NCBI GenBank assembly: GCA_965153455.1
Contig: OZ234504.1
Coordinates: 11,284,001 to 11,348,000, forward strand
DNA: 64,000 nucleotides
From: Sphagnum compactum
Taxonomy: Eukaryota; Bryophyta; Sphagnopsida; Sphagnales
Direction: 5' to 3'
How positions within the stretch are numbered: position 1 is the first letter of the stretch; each line of letters begins with the position of its first letter. Shown here one piece after another: positions 37,625 to 50,110 of the stretch. The notes beneath the pieces were generated by a model. The model made no database searches. It worked only from the letters and a program-made list of their open reading frames with translations, and was not told the DNA's origin. Both the position numbers and the translations under genes were made by a program.

Positions 37625-37885
37625 CTAACCGCTGGTAAAAAGATAACCGAGGAAAAGTACCTGGAAAAACGGTAACTGGTGAGAAAGTAATTGGTAAAAC
37701 GGTGAGAAAGTCATTGGTAAAACAGTAACTGGTAAAACGATAACTGGTGAAAATGTAAATGGTAAAAAGGTAACTGGTGAAAGAAGCAACTGGGCAGAAA
37801 GGAAACTGATCAAAAAAGGTAAATGGTTAAAAGGTCAATGGTGAAAAAGTAACTGGTTAGAAGGTAACTCGTGAAAAAGGTAGGC
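37625..37885. repeat. Degenerate short tandem repeat, (G)GTAACTGGTxAAAA type
   Basis: About 15 imperfect copies of a 13-18-bp unit resembling GTAACTGGTGAAAAG follow the GC-rich PERK start region. A similar word recurs in the array at 38640-38990, so the two may share an origin. Confidence 0.75.
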
Positions 37886-37954
37886 TAACTGGGAATAAGT
37901 AAGTTACCTATTACATATAGTAGAGGACGTCGTGGTTGTTTTTCGTGAAGCTTT

Positions 37955-38003
37955 CCATCCATCCACCTGTCCCGTCATCCATCCATCCATCCATCCATCC
38001 CAT
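37955..38003. repeat. (ATCC)n microsatellite
   Basis: ATCC repeated about ten times with interruptions (CATCCATCCATCCATC). Comparable ATCC and TTCC tracts occur at 41420-41475. Confidence 0.9.
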
Positions 38004-38639
38004 CATCCATCCATGGATGGCATCACTGCAGCCCATGTGGTCAAGATTTTGCTGTACGCGTAGAAACAGTCACATTATACAGCAGCGTTTTTTTTTTTTT
38101 TTGGGCGAAATTTCGCCAACTGGCAACAGAAAAAACCCAGTGCGACCTCTAGGAAGGAATTTTTAAAAAGGAACTTCCAGAACATTCGCCATATTTCTTA
38201 GAAAAACAATAAAAAAAGGAAGAATTCGCCAGATTTAGACAGTGAGTCCGTGTAGCTCGCCTAGATTTAGGCAGGATTGCAGAAAAAACTCTACCGTCTG
38301 CCTAGGACAGTCGCCATTTAATGTAAATTAAAGCTGGGGATCCTCGCCATTGCACCTACCTAAGGAATTTGAAAAAAAAAAAAAACCCCTATTATACACG
38401 GTTTGCTTTCTTTCAATTTTTGTGATTAGTTATCCCACAAAGAGGATTTAGCCAAATTAGGCTATAGACCATATAAATGACAGTGAATAAAACACTTAAG
38501 AATATTTATGCTTTATATGTATTTGGCGAATTTAAATTATTTTTTCTAAATTTGACGATTCGGGGCCATTCCTTTTCACAAAAAATGTTAGAATGTGTAA
38601 AAAAAATACACACACACCTGTGCATTAGGCACGGGGTTC

Positions 38640-38990
38640 AAACTAGTCACTCCAAAAGTAGCTGGTAGAAGGTAAAATGTGATCAAGGTTCCTTTTTACT
38701 GGAAAGTAGATGGTAAATAGTAAATATATGCGAGTAAGTTACTTTGTACTGAAATGTATACGGTAAAAAGTATAAGTTAGTTATTTTACTCTAAAAGTAA
38801 ATGGTAGAGGGTAAACTGCGAATAAGTTTAACTTTTTTTTACTTGGAAAGTAATAAATGGTAGAAAGTAGCCTAACAACGAATCAGCTGCTTTTTTTTTA
38901 GTTTAAACGTAGATGGTAACAAGTAAATGCGGATATGTTACTTTTTACTGAAACAGTTAATGGTAAAAAGTAACTGTGAGTAAGTTCCGA
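38640..38990. repeat. Tandem repeat, ~60-70-bp unit, about five degenerate copies
   Basis: Each unit holds AGTTAC or AACTTT, TTTTTACT(G/T)xAA, AGTAxATGGTA and AAxAGTAAA. The units are uneven in length. No gene overlaps. Confidence 0.6.
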
Positions 38991-40405
38991 TTTTTTGTAA
39001 CGTGGACGACTTTGATGACTGTGATTTACCCTCTCTTTTTTTCTTTTTTTAAAAAACTACTGAAGCTTATTTTTCCTTTTTCATTTAATCCCAAATTTGA
39101 CCTGTTTGGTCTTATCATCCATGAATAGATAGCTTGGTTGTAGGCATGATTTAAATTTTTTTGGGGGAATTTTCTCATTCATCCAAAGGTGTTAAGGTTT
39201 TAGTGTTTTTTATTAAAAAAATTTTGAATTATCTTTAATTATTTCAGCCTAATTGTTTTTGATAAATAGGCAATGGTCCTCATAACTTTCTTTTTAAAAA
39301 AATTTAGGCTTATTTTTGCAGAATGTAACATATATTTCCAAATTCTGAACATTTTTAAAACATGTTCTTAAAATGTTCAATAAATAGGGTCATCTAGCCT
39401 ACTACCCCCTTGTGACATGACAAAAAGGTCAACAACTTGCTCATGTTTTGTGCTCTTTAATAACCATTTTTAAATGAACAATAAAGTAAGAGAATAAACT
39501 AATCCTTGACTCTATCCCATTCACATAAATTAACCTAAAAATGACTTGGGTAAGTGAGGGTCTCTCATTGGAGTTAAGGAGTGGGGGAAAAAAATGCCTT
39601 GGGAGACCTATCTTATCCCTAGGAATTTATTACTATTACTATTATTATTATTATTTAAAAAAGATTTGGATTCAAGTTCTTAGGCCTATTCCATAAGAGT
39701 AAAAGGACCTTATACCTAAAATAGGCATAATTTTCCCACCCATTCTTAAGGAGTAGGTATGAGAACCCACCTCTCCAAAGAAGCCTAGAAATTTCTTGGA
39801 GTGCTTTAGGGCCTTCTTTATCACACAAAGGAGGCATGTAAACAATACGCCTTCAAAGGTCAAACAAAAACTTGGTGTACATATATTCCTTGCTTCAGAA
39901 TTTTTAGTATGGAAAATTTATATGCCTATCTATGCATCCTTTAGAAAACAAACCATCCTTTTATCGCACAAAAATTTGCCTTTAAAGTCTCGATTTCTAG
40001 CTTACTCTTCGCCTCAGTTGGCATGCTTTTTCTTCATTTCACATTCTTCTCGATTGAGTGCTCCTCCCCTATATAGAGGAGGTTATTGACATTCATCCGT
40101 TGAATGCAAGTTTCAACCCTTTCCAACTCAATCGTCCCCCGAAAGAAGATTTTTGACATTTGTGCGGTGAATGCAAGTTTCAACCCTTTCCTTTACTGTA
40201 GTAGTAGTACATGGGCCATTGGAATTGGAATATAGCAAAAGATTCTTGGCTTTTTTTGTTGTTCCCAAACGTTTGTTCTTTTCTTTGGAATTTTATGTTA
40301 TTTTTTGAAAATTTCAGCATTTCTAAAAATATATAATTTGTGCTGAAGCTGCCAAGGCACTACGATAGTATTAGAAAAGTATGTTGACATAATATATGGG
40401 GTTTT
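38991..40405. other. Intergenic DNA with one MITE-type end
   Basis: AT-rich. At about 39745-39790 the + strand reads CTTAAGGAGTAGGTATGAGAACCC. Its reverse complement matches the terminal sequence of the small element at 54328-54444, so a related or broken copy lies here. No gene is seen. Confidence 0.4.
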
Positions 40406-40407
40406 CT

Positions 40408-40480
40408 CCATGAAACTTTGCAGTTGGTTTTTTCCATGAAACTTTGCGGTTGGTTTTTTCCATGAAACTTACTAGTTACT
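40408..40480. repeat. 26-bp tandem repeat, three copies
   Basis: CCATGAAACTTTGC(A/G)GTTGGTTTTTT starts at 40408 and 40434; a third, partial copy starts at 40460. Confidence 0.9.
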
Positions 40481-42045
40481 CAGCAAGGTGGACTTTGCTT
40501 ATAAAACCTGCCAAACTTTAGTTCAACAGAACATAGAAGAAGTTAGAACAAAGAGAGAGAGTGAGTGAGACCTGGGAAGTGAAAAAGGACAAGATTTCAA
40601 GATCCTAAGCCAATTAGACCATTTTTGAGACTGTTGGTAGGTAATCACAAGTGCTGAAGTCAATATTATTATATTTCAAAACATTCTTCATTTCCCTTCA
40701 CAAAAAATGTGTGTTCTTTGATAAGTGTTTTTGACAATTTCAGCATTTCTGAAAATAATATAATTTGTGCTGAAGCCACCCAAGGTACTATGGTAAGTAA
40801 ACTCAGTGTAAATGTAAAACCATTACACAGGTACCCAACCCAATTCATTAAACTTGCACTTTCCTCAGTGAAATTATTTATTATTTATTTTATTTTATTT
40901 TATTTTATTTTTAAAATTTGAACTTACCCTTACATGAAGTGGAAATTATTCTCATATACACTTACAGGAATCGCAACACCAACATATAAGGCATAATCGG
41001 AAGGCATGGAAACAAAGTAATCAATCTCATCCATCATCTTCTGTCCAAGTAGCTACATAGGTAAGGCCCGTGGTGGCTACTAAGTATAAGAGAAGGGCCT
41101 GTACGCACGCAGCAGGTCCTTGTCCTACGTAAAGCAGAGCTACGGTTTCTTTACTTTTTAGAAATAGTGACAGGCTGGCGGGTACCTTCCGCTGGCTAGA
41201 AGATCCCAGTACAGCCTGGCCGGTACCTTCCACGGCAGAACATCCCGCTTGGTGAAAACAAGTTTCTTCAGACAGGTAAGGGAGCTGAAAATTCAAAGGA
41301 AAAAAATCCAGGCAATGCTTTACGTAGGTAAGAAGGTGCATGCAAATGGTTAAATCCACAGCTAAATCCACAGCTAACCACCGCGACAAGACAATATTTC
41401 CTGTCCACATAGAATATTCCATCCATCCATCCATCCATCCATCCTCCTTCCTTCCTTCCTTCCTTCCTTCCTTCCTGCATGGTGTGGTGGTGTCTGCTGG
41501 TTCACTCTGGTGGAAAATCATCTTTCTTTTTTTAGGCATGATTTTGGATTTTTTTACCAATGATGAGCCAAGGCAAAACAATTCCACCAATTTTCAGTTT
41601 GACTATCTCCCCTTTACAGGTCTGGCAGTATCTAAGTTTAGCCTACTGCGCACTGGTCACGGCAGGCTCTACTTATTAAAAGAGTTTGCTCTGTGTGTGC
41701 TTTGCTTTCCACTGTGACCAAGTCACACCTACAGAGGGACATATTAAAAAACATTTAAAAATACCATCTAGGGCTGATTCTGCCTAGCCCAACTATTATC
41801 ATTATTATTTTTTATTTTTATTTTATTTTTCAAATTTTCAAATTTTTGGGGAAATGACCTACCTAGTAGAGTTAGTTACTTTTATTAGGGTTTGCCTATT
41901 GTTTAAACCAAGAGGCAAAAGCTAATAAAAATAGGATTAAATCCACCACCATGAATTTGGGGCTCATGCCTCAAATCATGCATTCCTCCTTTTCCTACAC
42001 ATTAGGGGAAAATCTCCTGATTCTCATGGAGAAAAGACACAACAT
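40481..42045. other. Intergenic DNA with microsatellites
   Basis: (TTTTA)n at about 40876-40910, and (ATCC)n then (TTCC)n at 41420-41475. The segment 41030-41290 is less AT-rich and has an inexact internal duplication (GGCxGGTACCTTCC at about 41178 and 41219). Frames covering it translate the microsatellite and show no family. Confidence 0.45.
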
Positions 42046-42208
42046 AATTCTAGGGTTTTGGGTGGTGGTGCTCAAAATGGTTGACAGATGGGTTATGGGT
42101 TATTCTTAATTCTAGGGTTTTGGGTGGTGCTCAGAATGGTTGACAGATGATGGGTTATCGGTTATTTCTTAATTCTAGGGTTTTGGGTGGTGTTGACAGG
42201 TGGGTTAT
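42046..42208. repeat. 62-63-bp tandem repeat, three copies
   Basis: AATTCTAGGGTTTTGGGTGG starts at 42046, 42108 and 42171. It is followed by TG(C)TCA(A/G)AATGGTTGACAG and GGTTAT in the first two copies; the third is shortened. Confidence 0.9.
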
Positions 42209-45200
42209 ACAATGTACATGAAAACTCAGAATGTAATCCTTACAGTCTACCAAATTTTGATTTGAGAAAGAATCAACCCAATTGCTTACAACTGAGTTGC
42301 AAAGTGAATTTGATTGCCAGTTTGTGAGTTCAAAATCACACACACTCTTGGTTGCTAATCGAGTTCTCGATTGGATCAATTTTGCAATGGGTTGTTAAAA
42401 GAACGCTATAGTGCAAAGTTCTTCAATTTCATGGAAAATTTTAAGCAATAGGACTTCCTTTCAAACCAGTGATTAGGATGGTGGTGTTGAGAGCTGTCAG
42501 AATGCTCAACTCTGCTGGAGGAGGACAGATTAACATATTTATGTAGTTGAATGATTGTTATATCAACTACATATTTTGTACGTCGGAACTCAATTGCTAC
42601 ATTATTTGAAGGTTACTGGGATGTAAGCTTTTGCAGAATAAATACTTCATGGAAAGTATTGATTTCAGACCATTATACTACTGTTCATGGAGATGCTTTC
42701 AAACCTGACTTATAAGAAGAAAATTGAATCCCTTCTTTCTATAAGAGCTATAGACCCCACAACAATGTGAGAGAAAAAGATACATCCATTGGGATTTGGG
42801 AGGATGTGATGAATGTGGGTGGGTTGGGATTCAAAGGGAGGTTGATGTCCATCCATACATAGGCCCAAAATTACCTCTTAAAAAACAAAACTGAAAGTCT
42901 TTTTCTATTTAAGTTGCAGACCCAACACCATGCAAAGAAGCACGTCCATTGGGGCTTGGGGAAAGACATGATCACCTTACATATTCTCATGGTGAGCTGG
43001 TGGTTGTTGGTTCATTCTGGCCAAGCTTGTAAGGGCTTTCCTTCAGGATTGCTTACCCAAAAGACCGAAATGGGCGAGGTGTGTGTAATTGACCCTATAG
43101 TCCTAACTACTTGGTGTTGGTCAGATCTTCCTTTTTAAAAGAATCTTGATCCTAGTTTTAACATTTCAAAAGTTTTTGGTAGGTTTTTTAAGTGCAGGTT
43201 TGAGCTTGGTTCTCCAGATCTCTAACCCTCTTGTTTTCGTTTTGATACGTTTTTAAGAAATTCAATAACCTCCAAGCCTAATTTGAAATTCAGGTGTAAT
43301 TTGATGTATATAATACACACTTCTCAAGATTGAATTCGAATAAATATAAAGTTTTCTCGCAAATTAAGATTATGAATTGTATAAGTATGAAATCCTATAC
43401 CTAATTAAGACTAATCACTTACCTATAAAGTTCAAACTATTTGTGAACTCTTCATAAAAGTTCAACTTGCCTAACAAAAGAACCTGAAGCTATACGCGAG
43501 ACTTGTTTTGCATGGTTTCAATTTTAACGAAATTGTTAGTTTCACAATCTAGTTCTTATGTTAGGTCCACCAACTGGACCCCGGTTCAAGTGTGTGTCAC
43601 AAAACTTGATCTCGAGTTTAACACTACAACCCAAGGAATTTACCAACATTGATCCTAACTCATAACCCAACAACACCAAATTGAAAAAGTGTTTCCTGTT
43701 CACACCCTCTCATTCATCCTAAATGGTGCATTGGTGGGCACTAGGTGCTGGTGCACTTTAGCCCTCACAAACTCATGTTTTGTTGCTGACTTTTTTCATT
43801 TTCCCTTAATAGAACAACACCAGTGTGTTTGATTTTTTTAAATTTTTTCAATTTCACAACAGTTGCAACTTTTTGCTGGAAAAAATTTCTTTCCATTATT
43901 TATTTATTTATTAAATTTCTTATTTTCACAAAATAACAAACATTGACCACAAAAAAAGTGTTTATTAATTGCCCAATTACTCAATTGGGGGTTCATGCCA
44001 CTCACAACCACACAAGTATTAGCAATATCAATGAGTTTAACTTAGCACTAGGGCTAATGATATGAAAGGATTTCAGCAATGTTTTGGGAGCAACTTTTTG
44101 CATTCTTTCTTACTCTACAATCGGCAAGGCATTTTCCAAACTCTTTTCTTTTCTCATTTGGATGGCTATTGCATTCGTAACATGGTTGTGTATGTGGCTA
44201 AAGTTCAAATTTGGAGACTCCTATAGTGTGCAAACAGTGCCTGTACTACATAATTGAGGAGAGAATTTGGCTAACTTGGGTTAGATGGGTCCCATTACCC
44301 TACTACTTACTACCTTGACAGATTTGACACTAAGTATATTATTCTTAGAAATGTTGAAAGTTCCAAATTTTGCAAAAGGAGGAAAATTTTGGGAAGGAAA
44401 CCAAAGAATCTTTTGGAATATTCTGGAATATTGCATTCATGGCATGAAATTTTCAATATTAATTAATTAATTGATAGACATGTGTTGAAGCTGCCTTGGC
44501 CTAGGATAGTTTGGCATTGTGACAAACTCCATCTTCAAATTGTTTTGTGGCTATCATGGTCATCTTCCAATTAGTGTTTTTTTTTTTTTTTCCTCTTCAA
44601 ATTTGTGAGGTAGGTGGGTTGGGGATCATGCACAAGAAGACAGCACCAAATTTGGCTACACGTAAAAGAGGAAAATAGAAAAGTCCAGGAATCATTATAT
44701 ACGTTAATGACATGCTACAACCTATTGTCTAAATATGACAACTTAAAATAAAATCCTTGTAATTTTTTTTCACAACCTAGCCCTTTTTTTGTTGCCAAGT
44801 TGGGAAATTTTGCCCCAAAAAAACAAACACTTCTCCCAATCAGTTTTTAAAGATAAATTTTTTATCCTTAATACCCTTGATGTTTTAATATGGTTTAGTT
44901 AGGCATGAATTGGAGTAGTAATTTGGTGTATTTTAGCTAAAAAACAAAAGGTTGGCTATTTGCCAATTCCAAGCACCTCATATTAGGAGAAAAACATGTA
45001 TATCTAAAAGGCAAGGATGGGAACCCATCCCCAAGAAGTACAAGGCAAGTAAAAGCCGAAAAACATATGTCACTAGAACACATAATAATTAGGACACCAT
45101 TAATACATTAATAAAATAAAAGACCATAATTAAAAAGGTGTCATTTGTCACAAATCGGCTAGCGACAAAGGTACGTTGTGATGTGTGGAAGAGATGAAAA

Positions 45201-45365
45201 ATGCCTCCCAAATGCAATAACACGTTGAAGAATCACTATGGCCTATGCATGCTAAAAGGCTATGGACCTACGTTGCCAATAATAAAAAATAAACATTACA
45301 AAAATTAAAAAGAATTGTTGATGATGGGCTATAGTGGCCTAAGCATAAAAAGTCAAAAAATACTC
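42209..45365. other. Intergenic DNA, no gene seen
   Basis: AT-rich. The sequence at about 43725-43760 (TGGTGCATTGGTGGGCAC) and 42990-43025 (GTTGGTTCATTCTGGCC) resembles one end of the element at 61060-61428, perhaps as lone remnants. The part at 45180-45360 may hold the 3' continuation of the non-LTR fragment on the - strand. Confidence 0.4.
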
Positions 45366-45369
45366 AAAA

Positions 45370-45966
45370 CAAGAATGAAGACAATACATGATGATGTAAA
45401 ATATGTGAAGATGGAAATAAAGTATCTAGTAATTAGCTTGGAAGCTAAACATAATGAAATGAAAGCATTCCAAGTGTTACTTATGGATCTACAAACATAG
45501 GGAGGCTAGCTATGGTGTTAAGATCCTTCTAAAACAGTTCTGCAATAAAGGATTCCACAAATGGCATAGAACCCACTTGTGCACCTAGAATATGAAAACA
45601 TGTGTTGGGTGTAAGAAAGTTTAGTGGAAGTGATATGGATGGGTCAAATCCCTATGGAGACCAAATTACACATTTCACCAACTGAATGGAAAGTCCTAAT
45701 GTTGCAAGCTCCACCTGTAAGTGTAAAAATATGAGTACCATGTTTAAAATTGGGCCAACAATATGCATATCATTAACGAATGCAGGAAACACAAATAGGG
45801 TGTGTTGTTGCAATAAGGTGGAGAACACAAAAATGAGGTAAAACAAATAATGCTCCACCCAAAAGATCCCCCTTGTCATGTACCAAACTTGGACAAAATG
45901 ATTGTGAATCCTCATATTGAAAAACCTATTAAAAAATATTGTGAGGATGGGAATGCATAAAATCAT
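45370..45966 (-). pseudogene. Non-LTR retrotransposon reverse transcriptase fragment
   Basis: On the - strand the open frame 45966-45652 reads, near its end, FPAFVNDMHIVGPI, then LQVELATLGLSIQLVKCVIW and SP. This is the palm region of a non-LTR reverse transcriptase, where functional relatives carry an (A)DD box before the IVGP word; here it reads VND, so the catalytic pair is broken. After a stop, the same frame continues with SLPLNFLTPN, HILGAQVGS, FVESFIAELF and LPMFVDPQVTLGMLSFCF down to about 45370. That order is usual after the palm in this family. Stops and the changed active site mark it as dead. Confidence 0.72.
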
Positions 45967-48335
45967 TGGACAAATGCGAAAAAATAATTTAAAATACTAG
46001 TAGCAGATTGCAACTCTTGAAGAAATGGTTGTTCGTGATATGGAATTGAAAACATTACAAACATCCATTTATAATACCACCCAATCTAAATACAAATCCA
46101 AGACAACACAAACCCCATGGATCATTGTTTCATACCTTCCATGTGTCATCACACCAAACTAATGAGGATTAAAATGCTTCGTAAATGTATCCTTAAACTA
46201 AATGGCGAATGTGCAAACAACCAATTGATAAATGACCTCTCCAATCACAATGAGTCAGATGTCCCTAATTTATTTCTCCAACTTGCTAATAATCACAGTG
46301 ATGTAAGCAAATGTGATATAAATAAGGAAACATGACCACAAGCAATGTGCCCACATTAAAAAAAATAATCAAAATCACTCACAAAATCATATGGGACAAA
46401 AAAATACCATAAAAACTCATACACCATACATGAAAGACCACCAAATGAAAAACATGGTGAACACATTAAAGCAAAAAAAATGCCTCACGGTTTAAAATAT
46501 AATGTGTTTTAAAACAAAAATCATCAATAATAGGGGGAGGTCAACCTTTGCCAATGGGTGAAAAAAGCAAAGGGCGAAGAAGCTAAAAGGTTGTCATGGA
46601 TTCATTAAATGGAAACATTAAAGTGTTCATAACCAATGCACACATTGTTTAAGTGTAATTTCTTACATGTGTAAGTGCCCATGCACGACATAGTTTTGCC
46701 AATGGAGGTAGAAATTGATTCGAAACCATTTTAAAATATCGTCGAAAAGTTAAAACATGGGCTTTAATCATGTGCTTCTTTTACAAAATCTCCTAGTTGC
46801 ATGTTATGTATCAATAAAGGTGGGTACAAAAGTGAAATCACATTATGGTGGCCAAGAAATATTGTCACAAATATTGTTTTTCAAAATTGTGTGACTTTCA
46901 ACTTCCACCAAGCCAATATTAAAAGAGGATTTTATAAATTATACTCAAAATAAGGTAATTCAATTGTCAAAAGAAACAACATGTTTAAATTAAATAATAT
47001 ATTTATGAAAAATTAATACATGTATCAATATACTGCAATTACAAATATATTCTCAAAATGATTCAAATAATTACAACATTTGATATAATACTTAGCCATA
47101 TATTGGCTAGAATTGATTGTATTATTTCAATTCCATATGAAAAGTTCCACTAATGTGATTTCACAAAAAACATTTAAATGAGGTTTTTCATTCAAACAAA
47201 CATAACTATGTTGAAAAATTACTTTCATTTGAAAGATAACAAGATTATGTTGGAGGCCTTTGTATCAAAATGAATTTTAGATGTTTATCAAAATGCTAGA
47301 GGAAACCAAAGAAAAATTGTCCTCAAAATAATAATAATAATATTTTCTTACCTAAAGTGGCCCCATAATGTGCTTTCATCCACAAGTCTTTTGGTGGCCT
47401 TTCTCATCACCTTGTGAAGGAAAAAACAAACACCAAGAAGAAAAAAACAAAAATGCATGTTAAGTTGCAATGTCAAATGTGTTAGTGGCCATACGAGCTT
47501 AAAGGATATGCAAGGCACACTACACATTGACACAAAGAGGACATGGAATGTGGTGGTATGAACCAATGTTGGGCCCTTCTCTAGTTTTTTTGAAAATTGT
47601 CAAGTCTAGGAAGTAAAATGTTTTGAAAGGCTTGACCTGGTTTTTCAAAAAAAAAATATTTTCATCTTTTAAATATGTAGGCAAGGTTTCAAAAAGTTGC
47701 AAAAAATAATTTCTCTTGGGTTTCAAAACGTCAGTTCTCACACATTTTACACCAATTGGTTTTCAAAGCCGATTTTCACATACCAGTTATTATAAATTTT
47801 ATTATTTCACATGTAATTTTTAAATTTTGAAAATAACAAAATTACATACAAAAAGTTAAATGTTTGAAATTTCTTTTCAACATTTTATATGTCCACTATT
47901 TCATCTCATGCAAATAAGCCTTCACATTCTTCTAACTCCTCTTCAAAAGTTAAATTTAAATATTCAAAACACATTTATAAACAATTGAAAGATTTTTTTT
48001 AAAAAGATGCAATGTGCTGAAATGTAATGTGTAAAAGTGAGATGCAATATGTAAAATTAAATGTACAATGTCCAATAAGTCCTGCACACAACAAATAAAC
48101 ACATTTTCAACCAAAGTTTCCAAAAACAACATGGATAATAAAAAATTCCTCAACAAACAAAGATTGAAAAAAAAATTCGCTTTTCAAGTCTAGCTTGAAA
48201 AATTGAATTTGAACAACTCTTCCCACATTTACAAAAAATTAAGGGGGGGAAGTACCAATTTAAAGGAGTAGGAGCAATAATGTCAAATAAGGAACAAGGA
48301 ATAGCAAGAAAAACAACATCATGGTGTAGCAAACA
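45967..48335. other. Intergenic DNA, no gene seen
   Basis: AT-rich throughout. Upstream parts of the retrotransposon RT could extend to about 46300 on the - strand, but I could not read them. Short frames at 47348-48374 show no family. Confidence 0.4.
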
Positions 48336-48339
48336 GGTA

Positions 48340-48600
48340 CCTAAACAAGCAAAAGGAGTAGCAACGTCAAACAAGGAGTAGCAAGAAGAACAACAACGTC
48401 AAGCGCATTGAACAAGAAGAACAATAATGTTGACCAAGGAAGAATAAAAAACAACAAGAGGAGCAGCAACGTTGACCAAGGAAAAGCAAATAGCAACAAG
48501 ACGAGTAGTAGCATCGACCAAGGAAAAGCAAAGAGCAGCAACAACAACAAAGAGTAGCAAAAGGAGTAATATCAACCAAGGAGTGTCGACCAAGGAATAT
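48340..48600. repeat. 42-bp minisatellite
   Basis: TGACCAAGGAA recurs at 48431 and 48473 and as CGACCAAGGAA at 48515, so the period is 42 bp, with (A/G)AGCAGCAAC-type words between. Flanking copies on both sides are less regular. Because 42 is a multiple of three, all frames stay open and give Leu- or Ser-rich repeat peptides on the - strand. These have no start context or family and are not called as genes. Confidence 0.8.
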
Positions 48601-48717
48601 CAACCATTAACCAAAACAACTAATCAACATAATTAATCTAAACAACAACCAACAAACACAAAGTGAGAAAAAACTTGAAACACTTGATTTATATCAAACA
48701 ACAAGTGATGCCACTTA

Positions 48718-48842
48718 TTGCCTAACCCTAAACCTAACTAAACCCTAAACTAAATACTAACTCTTAACTAAACATTAAACACTAAACCCTATTGACTACT
48801 GATTACCTAATTAATTTTAAACCCTGAAACCCTAACCCTGAT
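48718..48842. repeat. Degenerate interstitial telomere-like tract
   Basis: Repeated words of the CCCTAAA type (CCCTAAACCTAACTAAACCC, CTAAACCCTATT, AACCCTAACCCTG) are mixed with drifted copies such as ACTAAAT and ATTAAAC. The plant telomere unit is CCCTAAA. Better-preserved short runs occur at 49869-49891, 54282-54299, 56252-56279 and 58811-58828. Confidence 0.65.
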
Positions 48843-49860
48843 TTTTTTCATACCTTATTAGGGTTTCAATAAAATTTAAATATATAATTTGATCAAGGTT
48901 TCAAAGGCTTGGTTCTCACATTACATAAAACCTTGCAGCTGGGTTTCATAAAAGGCATCATTCAATGTGATACCTAGAGGGTTTCAAACAAAATACCAGT
49001 TTGAAACCTTGTCTGATTTTCACATTTTTTTTAGTACCCACCCAACATTAGTATGAACAAGGGTGTGAAAAACCCATATGGAAGGTATCAATGATATCTA
49101 TAGGTGCAATCCATGCTCAAGTGAAAAAAAAAGGAGAATTCAATAATGTCGGAGGCAATTGTAACTCCTATTGTTGATGATTGTTAATGAGTACAACATG
49201 CTAATTGATGACGAGTTAATCCTATGCATGCTACATGGAAATGACCACATGCAAGACACGGAACATGATGACATGGAGGGGGGGCGCGGGGGGGGGGGCA
49301 CCTTGGACACTAATGGGTGAGGAATAGTGCATGGTTAATGCAATAAACAAAGGGTAAAATGTGCTAACGCATTTTGTGAGGGTGAAAAAAATGGTTGAAA
49401 CAAAGTACAAGGGATGAGAATGATATGATGAAGAGGAAAAGTTGAATTGTTGTGGGCCATCGAGGCAAACTTAACATTGAATTACAATTATGATGTTTGT
49501 CATTGCTTTGGAGATGGTGAAAATGAAAGGTCTACCATTCCTAATGATGCTCAAGCCACTCCATCTAGTCGAAACCTTAAACCCTCAACACACCTGGCCA
49601 CAACCCTAAACCCTAAACCTTAGGCCCAACAAAAAGAAGGTTCAAAAGTTGCTCTCTACAAGCTACAAATTCAAAATTACTATGCATGATTGCACATCTT
49701 GGATTTATAAATAGGGATAAAACCACAGAAAAAATATAAGGATTGAACTCTATAAATTTTGCATAGGTATTATTAAGGTTTAGGGTAAAAGGTGTTCTCC
49801 ACATCCCACTTTGAAAATACAGAGTAGGAATAGTGTATGGTACTAGCTAGTTCTTATTAT
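48843..49860. other. Intergenic DNA with a poly-G patch
   Basis: No gene is seen. At 49277-49298 a nearly pure G run (eight G, CGC, eleven G) stands out from the AT-rich DNA and could form a quadruplex or be an assembly-sensitive site. Confidence 0.5.
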
Positions 49861-50110
49861 ACAAGTGGCAAGGGTTTAGGGTTTAGGGTTTATTATATAA
49901 GTGATCTCATACCCATTTGCCGGTTCTTTCATGAAACCCAAAAGTTTTTTGAAGTTTTTGAAATACCCAGAACCGGCAGTTCGTTGAGTCTGACCTCTTT
50001 TCAAATACCCGAACCCAACGGTTCTTTGATTCTGAAAATCTTTCAAATACACAGAACCGGCGGTTCTTTGATTCTGATTTTTTTCAAATACCCAGAACCA
50101 ACCAGGATTA
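49861..50110 (+). repeat. 42-bp tandem repeat with an AGAACCGNCGGTTCT palindrome
   Basis: AAATACCC(A)GAACC starts at about 49961, 50003, 50045 and 50086, so four units have a period of 41-42 bp. Each full unit carries AGAACCGGCGGTTCT or a close variant, which is a near-perfect palindrome, then TTGATTCTGA and a T-rich tract. A 100-codon open frame (49837-50139) reads it as 14-residue repeats of the IPEPNGSLIL type. A short telomere-like run precedes it at 49869-49891. It belongs to the CGGTTCTTT family. Confidence 0.8.

Noticed and set aside
38600-38680. GGGTTCAAACTAG resembling a tRNA T-arm box
   Set aside because: No matching A box, acceptor stem or cloverleaf could be found around it.
41027-41590. 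187-codon open frame on -
   Set aside because: It spans the TTCC/ATCC microsatellites (Glu-Gly-Arg-Lys and Trp-Met-Asp runs) and has no recognisable domain.
48341-48603. Leu/Pro/Trp repeat proteins on -
   Set aside because: The 42-bp minisatellite keeps all frames open; there is no independent evidence of a gene.
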